Assembly (NCBI RefSeq): GCF_001436375.1
Contig: NZ_AZGA01000070.1
Location: forward strand, 1-64,000
Reading direction: 5' to 3'
Source of the DNA: Agrilactobacillus composti DSM 18527 = JCM 14202
GTDB taxonomy: Bacteria; Bacillota; Bacilli; Lactobacillales; Lactobacillaceae
DNA length: 64,000 nucleotides
Shown here: positions 27,003-37,397 of the stretch, one piece after another
Position numbering within the stretch: the first letter of the stretch is position 1
How the letters are laid out: the number at the start of each line of letters is the position of its first letter
Made by a program: the position numbers and the translations under genes
The notes under the pieces: model-generated
The model's database searches: none
What the model was told of the DNA's origin: nothing
The model's input: only the letters and a program-made list of their open reading frames with translations

Positions 27003-28127
27003 TTAAAAAATTAGTGGTAATGTCATATTTTCGTAACTCTTCGATAACAATGTGGTGGTGGTCACGCCCAAGAGGCGAATTTCTCGGCTCAAACTACCAT
27101 AGGTGGTCCACAGTTCCTGGGCCACCGCTAAAATATCGGCCGCTGTGTAAATGTACTCCCCCACCGTAATCCGCTTCGTCGTGGTCACAAAATCTGAATC
27201 TCGCATCTTCAAAACCACTGTTTTTGCTTGGAGATTGCGTTTGGCTAAAATATCAGCCACTTGCTGGCTAAACAACTTGAGTTGGTCCAAAATATCGGCT
27301 TGATTATCTAAAGGCGGGTTATACGTCCGTTCTTTTCCCACCGATTTACGGGTCCGATCGGCTTCCACAGGCCGATTGTCAATGCCCCGAACCCGCTGAT
27401 ACAAAATATGGCCCATCTTGCCAAAATGATGGATCAAATCATACTCTGACAGTGCATACAAATCTGCCCCAGTAAACACCTTGAGGTCATGCATCTTAGG
27501 AATGGTCTTTTTGCCGACCCCTTGAAATTTTTCAATGGGCAGCCGTTTTAAAAATTCCTCCGCTTGTTCCGGCAGTACCACCGTTCGGCCAAAGGGCTTG
27601 CGGTAATCTGAGGCTAGTTTGGCGATATATTTGTTGTAAGTGATCCCTGTAGAACAGGTTAACCCCAGTTGCCGGTAGATTTTACTTTGAATGTACATGG
27701 CCGCGTCAATGGCCTGCTTGAAACCTAATTTATTTTCAGTCACTTCCAGATACGCCTCATCCAAGGCCAAGGGTTCCACAATATCTGTGACCTCATGAAA
27801 GATATCATGAACTTGGTCGGAAATTCGCCGATAAGTTGGAAAATCCGGGTCAATAAAAACCGGTTGATGATCCTTAGCCAACTCAAAAGCCTTTTGCGCC
27901 GGCATAGCCGAGTGAATCCCAAAGCTGCGGGCCACATAATTGGCAGTGGTCACCACGCCCTTGCCGTGGGTTTGCCGTGGGTCATGGGAGACGATCACGG
28001 GTCGCTGCCGCAGTTCGGGATGCCGCAACATTTCGATTGAGGCATAAAAAGCATCCATATCCACATGAATAATTTTGCGCTGGGTGTTGTTTAGGATCGG
28101 CATTTCAAATAACATTTTCTGAGACAT
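27003..28127 (-). CDS. dinB: DNA polymerase IV (DinB)
   Basis: 374 residues of a Y-family polymerase: IIHVDMDAFYASIE, the catalytic DE in ALDEAYLEVT, the TGITYNKYIAKLASDY block and the little-finger domain. It copies damaged DNA with low fidelity. Start chosen at the ATG at 28127 with an AGGTGAGG ribosome site; the GTG at 28136 lies inside that site, and later in-frame ATGs at residues 5 and 9 are possible. Confidence 0.94.
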   Translation of the reverse strand: MSQKMLFEMPILNNTQRKIIHVDMDAFYASIEMLRHPELRQRPVIVSHDPRQTHGKGVVTTANYVARSFGIHSAMPAQKAFELAKDHQPVFIDPDFPTYRRISDQVHDIFHEVTDIVEPLALDEAYLEVTENKLGFKQAIDAAMYIQSKIYRQLGLTCSTGITYNKYIAKLASDYRKPFGRTVVLPEQAEEFLKRLPIEKFQGVGKKTIPKMHDLKVFTGADLYALSEYDLIHHFGKMGHILYQRVRGIDNRPVEADRTRKSVGKERTYNPPLDNQADILDQLKLFSQQVADILAKRNLQAKTVVLKMRDSDFVTTTKRITVGEYIYTAADILAVAQELWTTYGSLSREIRLLGVTTTTLLSKSYENMTLPLIF

Positions 28128-28192
28128 TATCCTCACCTGTCTAACCTTTTGCCGTACAAACAGTAACAGAAGCTAGTCATATTATAACAAAT

Positions 28193-28228
28193 AAAAAGCC
28201 GATATAATAGGATATACCGACTTTTTTT
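28193..28228 (-). terminator. zwf terminator
   Basis: Minus-strand arms AGTCGGTATA (28222-28213) and TATATCGGCT (28206-28197) pair fully when G-U pairs are allowed, followed by a T run. It separates zwf from dinB. Confidence 0.75.
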
Positions 28229-28269
28229 GACATTGTTGTAATACAGTTTTCAAAGCGTCCTTTGGCCCT

Positions 28270-29757
28270 TTAACGGGTCGTGCGCGGTTCAGGTTGATAG
28301 ATCCATTGCCGATTAGATCGTTGCAATAATGAATCCGAAGCAGCGGGTCCCGCGGTCCCACTTTTATAGTTTGGAAAATCAGTTGGGGCATTATTGTCCC
28401 AATATTGGCGAATCGCATCCACGAATTTCCAAGTCTTCTCTAACTCTAACCAATGGGAGAAATTAGTGTGATCGCCTAAGATCACATCATAAATCAACCG
28501 TTCATAAGCATCTAAAACTTGGGCTATTTCAGCTTTGCTGTGTTGGTAAGTCAATTGATAACGCGCTGGGTCAGTGGTTTGCCCAATCTTTTTGCCATTG
28601 AATTGTAAAGCGACCCCTTCTTCAGGTTCAATTTCGATGGTCAAAATATTGGGTTCGTCTGGTTGGCTAAAGATGGGGTTTTGTCTTGGTTTAAAGACCA
28701 CATCGATCCGGCTGTTCTTTTCGGGTAGTCGTTTACCGGTACGAATAAAAATTGGTACTCCCCGCCACTGGTCATTATCAATATGAACTTCACCGGCCAC
28801 AAAGGTTTCAATCGTGGAATTTGGTGCCACATTTGGTTCATCTCGATAAGCTGGCTCGTGATCAGGGATGTCACTGGCCCCGTATTGACCCCGGACAAAA
28901 TACTTGGAGACCTCTTCAGGTTTATAGACTTGCAAGCCGGCAAATAGCTTTTGCTTTTGATCTCTTAGGGCTTCAGCAGACATTTTTTCCGGTGCCCCTA
29001 AAGTGGTCAAGGCTAAAATCTGCATGATATGATTTTGCACCATATCCCGTAAAGCCCCGGCAGTTTCATAATACCCAGCCCGGTCTTCAACCCCTAATTC
29101 TTCATTCAAGTTAATTTGGATATTATCGATGAAATCCCGATTCCAAACTTGTTCAAAGAAAGGATTGCTAAAGCGCAGCGGCAATAAGCCCAAGACCATT
29201 TCCTTACCCAAATAATGATCGATCCGATAAATCTGATCTTCACTAAAGGTATCGCTGATGGCATCATTTAATTCCTTGGCACTGGCAAAATCACGGCCAA
29301 ACGGTTTTTCAATCACGATCCGGTTATAACCTTTTTCGGATACCAAATTTTGAGACTTCAAATGTTCCGCAATTGTGGCGAAGAACTTGGGTGCCATGGC
29401 CATATAAAAAATACGATTGCCTTGGGTCTCATATTTCTTCTCCAACTCAATGCCCAAATTATCTAACGCGATGTAGTGTTTTGAATCCGTCACATCGTGG
29501 GCTTGATAGTAAAAGTGTTTGGTAAATGAATTCTTTTGGTTGAAAGAGCCAGGGAGTTCCTCTAATGATTTCAAGATTGTGCTGCGATAGTAATCGTCAC
29601 TCCAATCCCGCCGAGCTGTGCCAATAACCGCAAAGTTATGTTTGATATGATTCTTACGATACAGATTAAATAGCGCAGGATACAGTTTCCGGTGGGCTAA
29701 GTCACCAGAACCGCCGAAAATATAAATTAAAACTCGATTCTCAGATACGTTTTGCAA
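28270..29757 (-). CDS. zwf: glucose-6-phosphate 1-dehydrogenase
   Basis: 495 residues, TTG start with GGGAGG eight bases upstream. NADP site IFGGSGDLAHRKL near residue 13, the catalytic RIDHYLGKE motif, and GALRDMVQNH. First enzyme of the oxidative pentose phosphate pathway, making NADPH and, in heterofermenters, feeding the phosphoketolase pathway. Single-gene unit; no gnd beside it. Confidence 0.97.
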   Translation of the reverse strand: MQNVSENRVLIYIFGGSGDLAHRKLYPALFNLYRKNHIKHNFAVIGTARRDWSDDYYRSTILKSLEELPGSFNQKNSFTKHFYYQAHDVTDSKHYIALDNLGIELEKKYETQGNRIFYMAMAPKFFATIAEHLKSQNLVSEKGYNRIVIEKPFGRDFASAKELNDAISDTFSEDQIYRIDHYLGKEMVLGLLPLRFSNPFFEQVWNRDFIDNIQINLNEELGVEDRAGYYETAGALRDMVQNHIMQILALTTLGAPEKMSAEALRDQKQKLFAGLQVYKPEEVSKYFVRGQYGASDIPDHEPAYRDEPNVAPNSTIETFVAGEVHIDNDQWRGVPIFIRTGKRLPEKNSRIDVVFKPRQNPIFSQPDEPNILTIEIEPEEGVALQFNGKKIGQTTDPARYQLTYQHSKAEIAQVLDAYERLIYDVILGDHTNFSHWLELEKTWKFVDAIRQYWDNNAPTDFPNYKSGTAGPAASDSLLQRSNRQWIYQPEPRTTR

Positions 29758-29809
29758 AAAAAGAACCTCCCTTTCGGAAAATAGATAACTTGAAATCTGA
29801 TTCTAAAAC

Positions 29810-29839
29810 ATTATAAGCATGTTGGAATGCAAAAAACAA
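29810..29839 (-). promoter_or_regulatory. putative zwf promoter
   Basis: -10 TATAAT (29815-29810) is perfect; a weak -35 TTGTTT (29839-29834) with an 18-bp spacer lies in the T tract of the adhE terminator. Confidence 0.4.
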
Positions 29840-29862
29840 GCAGGCGAATTCGTCTACTTGTT
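29830..29862 (-). terminator. adhE terminator
   Basis: On the minus strand AAACAAGTAGACGA pairs with TCGCCTGCTTGTTT (one mismatch, one wobble), followed by a T run. Located about 40 bp after the adhE stop. Confidence 0.75.
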
Positions 29863-29903
29863 TTTAGTTAGCACTTTTTTAGTTCAAACTGTCGGATGAT
29901 AAT

Positions 29904-32528
29904 TTAAAATGAAGACTTTGGACCAGCCCATTCGTCACGAATGATTTGCGCCATATCGGCAATCAATGGTTCCTTCGGGTTGGTGATAGTGCAGTTATCT
30001 TCATAAGCTAATTCAGCCAATTGGTCAGCATTTTTTTCAACATCAGCTTTAGAAATACCTTGATCCTTCAAGGACATCTTCACGCCAACGCTTTCTGCCA
30101 AGTCAACAATGGCATTGCATAAAGCATCGACTAATTCGGCATTGTTCTTCCCTTGTAAACCAATGGTGCGGGCAATATCAGCATAATCTTGATCAGCACG
30201 GAAATAACTGTATTTCGCCCAGATAGCCCGTTTTTCAGGTGTCTTGGCATTGTAGTGAATAACGTGTGGCATAGTGATGACGATCATGCGCCCATGGGGT
30301 AGATGATATTGTCCCCCAAGTTTGTGGGCAATGGAGTGGTTGATACCCAATAAAGCATTGGCAAAGGCCATCCCTGCCATGGTAGAGGCATCATGCATGT
30401 GTTCTCTGGCCGCTGGATCACCGTCATAACTTTGTTTCAAATTCTCAAAAACTAAGCGAATGGCTTGTAAACTCAAACCCTTGGTATAGTTGCTGGCCAT
30501 GGTAGATACATAACTTTCAATGGCGTGGCATAAAACATCTAGGCCACTATCAGCCACAACGGTTTTTGGTACTGATTGGATGAACTGAGAGTCCACAATG
30601 GCCACATCTGGTGTCAAGGCATAATCGGCCAATGGGTATTTAACCCCAGTCTCACTATCAGTGATAACCGCAAATGGCGTCACTTCAGATCCTGTCCCAG
30701 AAGTCGTTGGCACACAGATCAATTTAACATCATCTAATTTAGGGAACTTGTAGGTCCGTTTCCGAATATCTAAGAATTTTTGTTTTGCTTTAAAGAATGA
30801 GGATTCAGGTGCTTGATAAAACATCCACATGCCCTTGGCCGCATCCATACAAGAACCACCACCAATGGCAATAACTGTATCTGGTTTAAAAGTCCGCATC
30901 ATTTCGGTGCCTTTATAAACCGTATCCGTGGAAGGATCAGGTTCTACATCTAAGAAAGATTCAAATTGGACAGGTTCCTTCCGATTCATCAAGGCGTCTT
31001 CAATAATTTTGACATAGCCAAACTTCTCCATGTCATGATCCCCTACGATGAATGCCCGTTTGATGTCTTGCATCTTTTCAAGGTAGTTGATGGCGTTTTT
31101 TTCAAAATAGATTTTGGGAGGTAACTTTACCCATTGCATGTTGTTCCGGCGTTTTGCCACGATCTTGATATTCAACAGATCAAAAGTACCCACGTTATGA
31201 GAAATAGAGTTCCGCCCGTAAGAGCCACAACCTAATGTTAAGGAAGGAATCATGTTGTTGTACAAGTCCCCAATACCCCCAACAGAAGATGGTGAGTTCA
31301 CTAAGATCCGGCAAGCATGCATCCGGATCCCAAATTCAACCATTAAATCATTGTTGTTAGCGCTGGTGTGGATCACCGCAGAGTGCCCGGCACCGCCCAA
31401 ATCAAGCATTGCTTCACTTAATTTGAAACCGGCTTGGACATCTTTAGCTTTTAATAAAGCCAAAACAGGTGATAGTTTTTCTCTAGAAAGTGGATACTGA
31501 TCCCCCACCCCATCAATTTCAGCTACTAAGACTTGGGTGCCTTTAGGGACTTTGATCCCAGCCAAATTAGCAATTTCAATGGCCGAATGTCCAACAATTT
31601 TAGGATTAACGGCGTGTTTTTCAGGATCAATCACAGTATCAGATAATTTTTGTAATTCACTTGGCTTAACCATGTAAGCCCCTTGGGCAGCAAATTCTTC
31701 TTTAACCGCTTTATAAATTGGTGCTTCAACAATGGCTGCTTGTTCAGACGCACAGATCATCCCATTGTCAAAGGACTTGGATAACATAATGTCATTAACA
31801 GCTTGTTTCACATCGGCTGTCTTTTCAATGAAGGCTGGGACGTTACCAGGCCCAACACCTAAAGCAGGTTTCCCGGTAGAGTAGGCGGATTTAACCATGC
31901 CCGGCCCACCAGTTGCTAATACAGTGGCAACCCCAGGGTGATTCATCAAAGTCTTCGTAGCATCGATACTTGGCGTTGGAATATAGCTCAAGGCCCCAGC
32001 TGGTAAGCCAGCCTTCACAGCAGCTTCCTTAATGATATCTACGGCAGCTGCTGAGCTCTTTTGAGCGCCGGGATGGAAGGCAAAGATAATCGGATTTCTA
32101 GTTTTAATTGCGATCATGGCTTTAAACATCGCCGTCGAAGTTGGGTTGGTCACAGGTGTTACCCCAGCAATAACGCCAACGGGTTCAGCAATCTTAATAA
32201 TTTCTTTTTCGCGGTCGTCTTCAATGACGCCAACAGTTTTATCATCTTTAATGGCGTGCCAAATTTCTTCAGTGGCGAACATGTTTTTAACAGCTTTATC
32301 TTCGTAAACGCCCCGACCGGTTTCTTCAACGGCTAATTTAGCCAAATACATATGTTTGTTTAAACCGGCAATGGCCATTTCATGAACAATACTATCTACT
32401 TTTTCTTGATCAAAGCCGTGCATGATTTTTAATGCGGCTTGTGCATCTTTAACCAAACCGTCCACCATTTCTTGGACGTTGACGGTACCAGGTTGTGTCG
32501 CTTTGTCTTTCTTGTCTACGTTAAGCAT
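29904..32528 (-). CDS. adhE: bifunctional acetaldehyde-CoA / alcohol dehydrogenase AdhE
   Basis: 874 residues. N-terminal aldehyde dehydrogenase half (about 1-450) with the catalytic cysteine in NGMICASEQ, and C-terminal iron-dependent alcohol dehydrogenase half (about 455-874) with [12 protein letters not shown] and metal-binding histidines in [21 protein letters not shown] and HGRMIVI. It turns acetyl-CoA into ethanol with two NADH, regenerating NAD+ in fermentation, and forms filaments (spirosomes) in other species. Both halves are complete. Rex-like sites flank the promoter. Confidence 0.97.
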   Translation of the reverse strand: MLNVDKKDKATQPGTVNVQEMVDGLVKDAQAALKIMHGFDQEKVDSIVHEMAIAGLNKHMYLAKLAVEETGRGVYEDKAVKNMFATEEIWHAIKDDKTVGVIEDDREKEIIKIAEPVGVIAGVTPVTNPTSTAMFKAMIAIKTRNPIIFAFHPGAQKSSAAAVDIIKEAAVKAGLPAGALSYIPTPSIDATKTLMNHPGVATVLATGGPGMVKSAYSTGKPALGVGPGNVPAFIEKTADVKQAVNDIMLSKSFDNGMICASEQAAIVEAPIYKAVKEEFAAQGAYMVKPSELQKLSDTVIDPEKHAVNPKIVGHSAIEIANLAGIKVPKGTQVLVAEIDGVGDQYPLSREKLSPVLALLKAKDVQAGFKLSEAMLDLGGAGHSAVIHTSANNNDLMVEFGIRMHACRILVNSPSSVGGIGDLYNNMIPSLTLGCGSYGRNSISHNVGTFDLLNIKIVAKRRNNMQWVKLPPKIYFEKNAINYLEKMQDIKRAFIVGDHDMEKFGYVKIIEDALMNRKEPVQFESFLDVEPDPSTDTVYKGTEMMRTFKPDTVIAIGGGSCMDAAKGMWMFYQAPESSFFKAKQKFLDIRKRTYKFPKLDDVKLICVPTTSGTGSEVTPFAVITDSETGVKYPLADYALTPDVAIVDSQFIQSVPKTVVADSGLDVLCHAIESYVSTMASNYTKGLSLQAIRLVFENLKQSYDGDPAAREHMHDASTMAGMAFANALLGINHSIAHKLGGQYHLPHGRMIVITMPHVIHYNAKTPEKRAIWAKYSYFRADQDYADIARTIGLQGKNNAELVDALCNAIVDLAESVGVKMSLKDQGISKADVEKNADQLAELAYEDNCTITNPKEPLIADMAQIIRDEWAGPKSSF

Positions 32529-32559
32529 ATTTAAATTCCCCCGTTTAGGTTTTGATGTC

Positions 32560-32579
32560 TTTGTTATTCATTTCACAAT
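32560..32579. promoter_or_regulatory. possible second Rex site, adhE leader
   Basis: A site with one good Rex half (TTTCACAA on the plus strand) and a poorer partner (TTTGTTATT), between the adhE promoter and start codon. Weaker than the site at 32617-32639. Confidence 0.35.
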
Positions 32580-32583
32580 TAGT

Positions 32584-32612
32584 ATTGTATAACGGTCGCT
32601 CATATTTGTAAA
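32584..32612 (-). promoter_or_regulatory. adhE promoter
   Basis: -35 TTTACA (32612-32607), 17-bp spacer, -10 TACAAT (32589-32584), each one base from consensus. About 55 bp before the adhE start. Confidence 0.75.
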
Positions 32613-32616
32613 GTAG

Positions 32617-32639
32617 TTTCGTGATTCTTTTCACATATT
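32617..32639. promoter_or_regulatory. Rex-like operator at the adhE promoter
   Basis: On the minus strand TGTGA and TCACGA flank a 6-base A-rich centre (AAAGAA), close to the Rex consensus TTGTGA-N6-TCACAA. It is directly upstream of the -35. Rex represses fermentation genes at low NADH; a rex gene is present at the right end of the window. Confidence 0.6.
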
Positions 32640-32735
32640 TTATTGTAGTATTTTCAATAACAGTTTATTCCCCTTATTTAGCAAGGGTTTCAAAGCTTAA
32701 CTTAGACTTGTCATTTGCAAACTCTGTTCACCTTT

Positions 32736-32766
32736 AAACAAAAACGGGCTTAAAGCGTCCCGGTTT
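32736..32766 (-). terminator. yajC terminator
   Basis: A short stem (CGGG/CCCG with flanking AA/TT pairs and a 10-base loop) overlaps the yajC stop and is followed on the minus strand by a T run. The stem is modest. Confidence 0.5.
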
Positions 32767-33187
32767 ACTTGTCGGCTTTTTGATCATTTTCGGCTGATTT
32801 TGCATCTGCAGCTTCACTTGCATCAGGCTTGTCGTCAGTCTTATTGTCCGTTTGGTCTTCAACCTTCGCTTCTGGTGTAGAAGTTACCCCAGGGATGTTG
32901 GCTGTCGTGGGTTCAACTTGGCGAATGGCAGATAAATTAAAGGTTAAATAAACACCATCACTATCAATAACGACCGTTTTTGCATCATTATCCAGCGTAT
33001 CGATCACACCATGTAACCCACCAATGGTGATGATCTTGTCGCCTTTTTTCATTTGGTTCATCATTTCTTGACGTTTTTGCTGTTGCTTCTTTTGTGGCCG
33101 GATCATACTGAAGTACATGACCACACCCATTGCGACTAGGATTAAAATAAAGGACCAACTGCTACTGCCTGCTGCTAGAAAATTCAA
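32765..33187 (-). CDS. yajC: preprotein translocase subunit YajC
   Basis: About 140 residues. One N-terminal membrane helix (FILILVAMGVVMYFSM) followed by RPQKKQQQKRQEMMNQMKKGDKIITIGGLHG, the defining YajC block, then an acidic low-complexity C-terminus (Asp/Lys/Ala). It assists the SecDF complex. Start placed at the TTG at 33187, which is eight bases from GAGAGG; the TTG two codons upstream is only two bases from it. Confidence 0.93.
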   Translation of the reverse strand: MNFLAAGSSSWSFILILVAMGVVMYFSMIRPQKKQQQKRQEMMNQMKKGDKIITIGGLHGVIDTLDNDAKTVVIDSDGVYLTFNLSAIRQVEPTTANIPGVTSTPEAKVEDQTDNKTDDKPDASEAADAKSAENDQKADK

Positions 33188-33253
33188 TTGCAAAACCTCT
33201 CATTCTTCTTTATTAGTATTATCTTACCAAAAATTAGCGGACTTTACTATAAC

Positions 33254-34411
<1,158 letters not shown>

Positions 34412-34477
34412 TCATTTAATTTGATAATCAATTCAAGTAATATAACAAGTCCATAAAATTTAGTCAATCAAAATTCC

Positions 34478-35509
34478 TTATTTAATAAACATGGCATCGC
34501 CAAAGCTAAAGAAGCGATAACGTTCATCAATGGCATGTTGATAGGCGTTTAAAATCATTTCCCGACCAGTAAACGCGGCCACCAACATCACTAAGGTAGA
34601 TTTAGGCAAGTGGAAATTGGTGATAAAAGCATCCACTACCCGCCACTTGTAGCCGGGTTTGATGAAAATATCCGTCCAACCGCTGTCTGCTTGAATGGCC
34701 CCGTCAAACTTGGTGCCAATTGTTTCCAGCGTCCGAATAGAGGTGGTCCCTGTGGCGATGATCCGACCCCCATGGGCCCGGACATCATTTAAAGTAGCGG
34801 CGGCAGCTTCACTGAGGCGATAGAATTCAGAATGCATCTTATGATCTTCAATATTGTCCTCAGACACTGGCCGGAAAGTCCCTAAGCCCACATGTAAGGT
34901 TAAATAAACTAACTTGACCCCTTTATCTTGGACCTTTTGTAGTAATTCCTTCGTCCAGTGTAAACCGGCTGTTGGGGCTGCTGCTGAACCGCTTTCCTTA
35001 GCATAAACAGTTTGATACATTTCTGGATCATCAAGCTTTGCCTTGATATAAGGTGGCAATGGCGTTTCGCCTAATTGGTCCAAAATTTCCATAAAAATAC
35101 CATCATAGTGAAATTCCACCATCCGGCCACCGTGCTCTAGTTCTTTAGTAACTGTTGCTTTTAACAAACCATTACCGAATTCAATGACTGTTCCCACTTT
35201 GGCATGCCGCGCTGGTTTCATCAGCGTTTCCCAATTATCCCCTTCAGTGTTATGCAACAGCAACACTTCCATATGACCGCCGGTATCTGGTTTTTGGCCA
35301 TAAAGCCGTGCTGGCATGACCCGGGTGTCATTCATGACCACTGCATCCCCTGGGTTTAATTCCGCTAAAATATCATAGAAATGTTTATCTTCTAATTTAC
35401 CAGTTTTGTGATCCAAAACTAACATTCTAGAAGCATCCCGTTCTTTTAAGGGGGTTTGAGCAATTAATTCATGGGGTAATTCATAATCAAAATCTTCGGT
35501 TGTTAACAT
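34478..35509 (-). CDS. queA: SAM:tRNA ribosyltransferase-isomerase QueA
   Basis: 343 residues, full length: N-terminal [42 protein letters not shown] and TTSIRTLET are diagnostic. Builds epoxyqueuosine on tRNA using the ribosyl group of SAM. With tgt it modifies the wobble base of Tyr, His, Asn and Asp tRNAs. Follows ruvB by 65 bp. Confidence 0.97.
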   Translation of the reverse strand: MLTTEDFDYELPHELIAQTPLKERDASRMLVLDHKTGKLEDKHFYDILAELNPGDAVVMNDTRVMPARLYGQKPDTGGHMEVLLLHNTEGDNWETLMKPARHAKVGTVIEFGNGLLKATVTKELEHGGRMVEFHYDGIFMEILDQLGETPLPPYIKAKLDDPEMYQTVYAKESGSAAAPTAGLHWTKELLQKVQDKGVKLVYLTLHVGLGTFRPVSEDNIEDHKMHSEFYRLSEAAAATLNDVRAHGGRIIATGTTSIRTLETIGTKFDGAIQADSGWTDIFIKPGYKWRVVDAFITNFHLPKSTLVMLVAAFTGREMILNAYQHAIDERYRFFSFGDAMFIK

Positions 35510-35574
35510 CTGTTTTTACGCCACTTTCTATTTATAAAATTAACACAGCCCATTCATTCCAATGGCCTGATAGT

Positions 35575-36597
35575 CTACTGTTGCTTTGGTAAAGGTATTT
35601 TTAAATGGGTATAACTTTTAGCCGTAACCATGCGACCTCTGGGGGTACGTTTCAAAAAACCGCTTTGGAGTAGATAAGGTTCATACATTTCTTCAATGGT
35701 TTGGACCTCTTCGCCCACATTCGCAGCAATGGTCTTCAAGCCCACGGGCCCGCCATTATAATATTTGATAATGACCGTCAAAATTTTACGATCAATTTGA
35801 TCCAAACCGTCATCATCCACTTCTAAATGTGTCAAAGCCTTGGCGGCAATCATCTTATCCACGGACTGAACCCCATCCACTTGAGCAAAGTCGCGGATCC
35901 GTTTCAATAAACGATTGGCCACCCGGGGCGTGCCCCGAGAACGCCGCCCAATTTCAATAGCGCCATCTTCAGTAATAGCTAAATCAAAAATAGCCGCCGT
36001 GCGTTTAATGATCGTCACCAACTCATCTAGGTCATAATAATTCATATGTTCCACAATGCCAAAACGATCCCGTAATGGCGCGGATAACAATCCTGCTCGG
36101 GTAGTAGCCCCAATTAAAGTAAAGGGTGGCAGAGGTAAATGCACGGGATGCGCGGCAGGACCATCGCCCACAATAATATCCACGTAGAAATCTTCCATGG
36201 CCGAATACAAAACTTCTTCCACCACTTTGGGAAGGCGATGAATCTCATCAATGAACAAGACATCCCCGGGCTTAAGTTCGGCTAGCATGGCCACCAAATC
36301 ACCTGATTTTTCGATTGCCGGCCCAGTGGTCATGCGCACGTTGACCTGCATTTCATTGGCAATCACCAAAGCCAAGGTCGTTTTCCCTAAACCTGGCGGC
36401 CCATAAAGCAAAACATGGTCCAAAGACTCTTCTCGCTTGCTGGCAGCTTCAATATAGACGGCTAATTCCGTTTTAATTTTAGGCTGGCCAATATAGTCCT
36501 TTAAGGTTTGGGGCCGTAATGATTTTTCAATCATGGCCTCTTGGGGATTATCGGTGGTCTGGGCTACCAAACGGTCAAAATCTTCATCTTCAGCCAT
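35575..36597 (-). CDS. ruvB: Holliday junction helicase motor RuvB
   Basis: 340 residues: Walker [13 protein letters not shown], Walker [12 protein letters not shown], sensor 1 [18 protein letters not shown] and the C-terminal winged helix with RTPRGR. It is the hexameric motor for branch migration with RuvA. AAAGGAG before the ATG. Confidence 0.98.
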   Translation of the reverse strand: MAEDEDFDRLVAQTTDNPQEAMIEKSLRPQTLKDYIGQPKIKTELAVYIEAASKREESLDHVLLYGPPGLGKTTLALVIANEMQVNVRMTTGPAIEKSGDLVAMLAELKPGDVLFIDEIHRLPKVVEEVLYSAMEDFYVDIIVGDGPAAHPVHLPLPPFTLIGATTRAGLLSAPLRDRFGIVEHMNYYDLDELVTIIKRTAAIFDLAITEDGAIEIGRRSRGTPRVANRLLKRIRDFAQVDGVQSVDKMIAAKALTHLEVDDDGLDQIDRKILTVIIKYYNGGPVGLKTIAANVGEEVQTIEEMYEPYLLQSGFLKRTPRGRMVTAKSYTHLKIPLPKQQ

Positions 36598-36631
36598 TGC
36601 AAAGCTCCTTTCTAACTAATTGCTGTCCTTC

Positions 36632-37246
36632 TTACTTGGTCAATAGCCGTAAACCTTCTCTTAAATAGGCATCTGTGCTTTGAGCTTCAAAAGCTTCTAG
36701 CTGGGTGACAATTTTTGCCACATCCCGACGACTGAATCCTAATGCGCCTAAGGCTGCTAAGGCATCCTTGAGGCTTTGATTGCCTTTGGCTTCTGGCGGC
36801 AGTAACTCAATTTCATCACTGACCGGTAAGGTGGCAGTACTACTAAGCCCCAATTTGGTAACTTTATCCCTTAAATCAATAATGATTTGTTGGGCAGTTT
36901 TTTTACCTACCCCCGGGAATTTCGTCAAATAACGTACGTTTTCCTGTTGGATAGCGCCAATTAACCCATCATGGTTACTGGCTGCCAAAATAGCTAAGGC
37001 ACTTTTAGGACCAATCCCAGTGACGCCAATCAATAATTCAAAAACTTGTTTTTCATCTAAATCCACAAAGCCATACAGTAATTGCGCACTGTCAGAAATG
37101 GCTTGATAGACGTAAACTTTCACTTGTTGATTTTCTGTAAAAGCATAGGGATTGGCGACTAATAATTTGTACCCGATCCCATTAGTTTCTAAAACGATAT
37201 AACCGGTTTCAATCCGGGTAATTTGACCCACAAAATATTCATACAT
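36632..37246 (-). CDS. ruvA: Holliday junction-binding protein RuvA
   Basis: 204 residues: N-terminal OB domain (MYEYFVGQITRIET), two helix-hairpin-helix motifs (GVTGIGPKSALAIL, FPGVGKKTAQQIIIDL) and the C-terminal domain III that contacts RuvB. First gene of the ruvAB-queA-tgt-yajC run. Upstream of it the expected mutL is displaced by 15 kb of sugar genes. Confidence 0.97.
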   Translation of the reverse strand: MYEYFVGQITRIETGYIVLETNGIGYKLLVANPYAFTENQQVKVYVYQAISDSAQLLYGFVDLDEKQVFELLIGVTGIGPKSALAILAASNHDGLIGAIQQENVRYLTKFPGVGKKTAQQIIIDLRDKVTKLGLSSTATLPVSDEIELLPPEAKGNQSLKDALAALGALGFSRRDVAKIVTQLEAFEAQSTDAYLREGLRLLTK

Positions 37247-37345
37247 TGTTTGAAACTCCTTAAAAATACTTGAGCCTGCAATGTTTTATTGTACCACGAA
37301 AGCTGATTACCACGAAACATAATTATATACCAAAAAAACCACCCA

Positions 37346-37382
37346 TACAAAAAACGGCCGCCTCAAAACTGAGACGGACCGT
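37346..37382 (-). terminator. terminator after the DUF2264 gene
   Basis: Minus strand ACGG-CCGTCTC and GAGGCGG-CCGT arms with a 6-base loop, followed by a T run. It ends the lacI-GH78-DUF2264 transcript just before ruvA. Confidence 0.75.
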
Positions 37383-37397
37383 CTAGCAAAATATACC

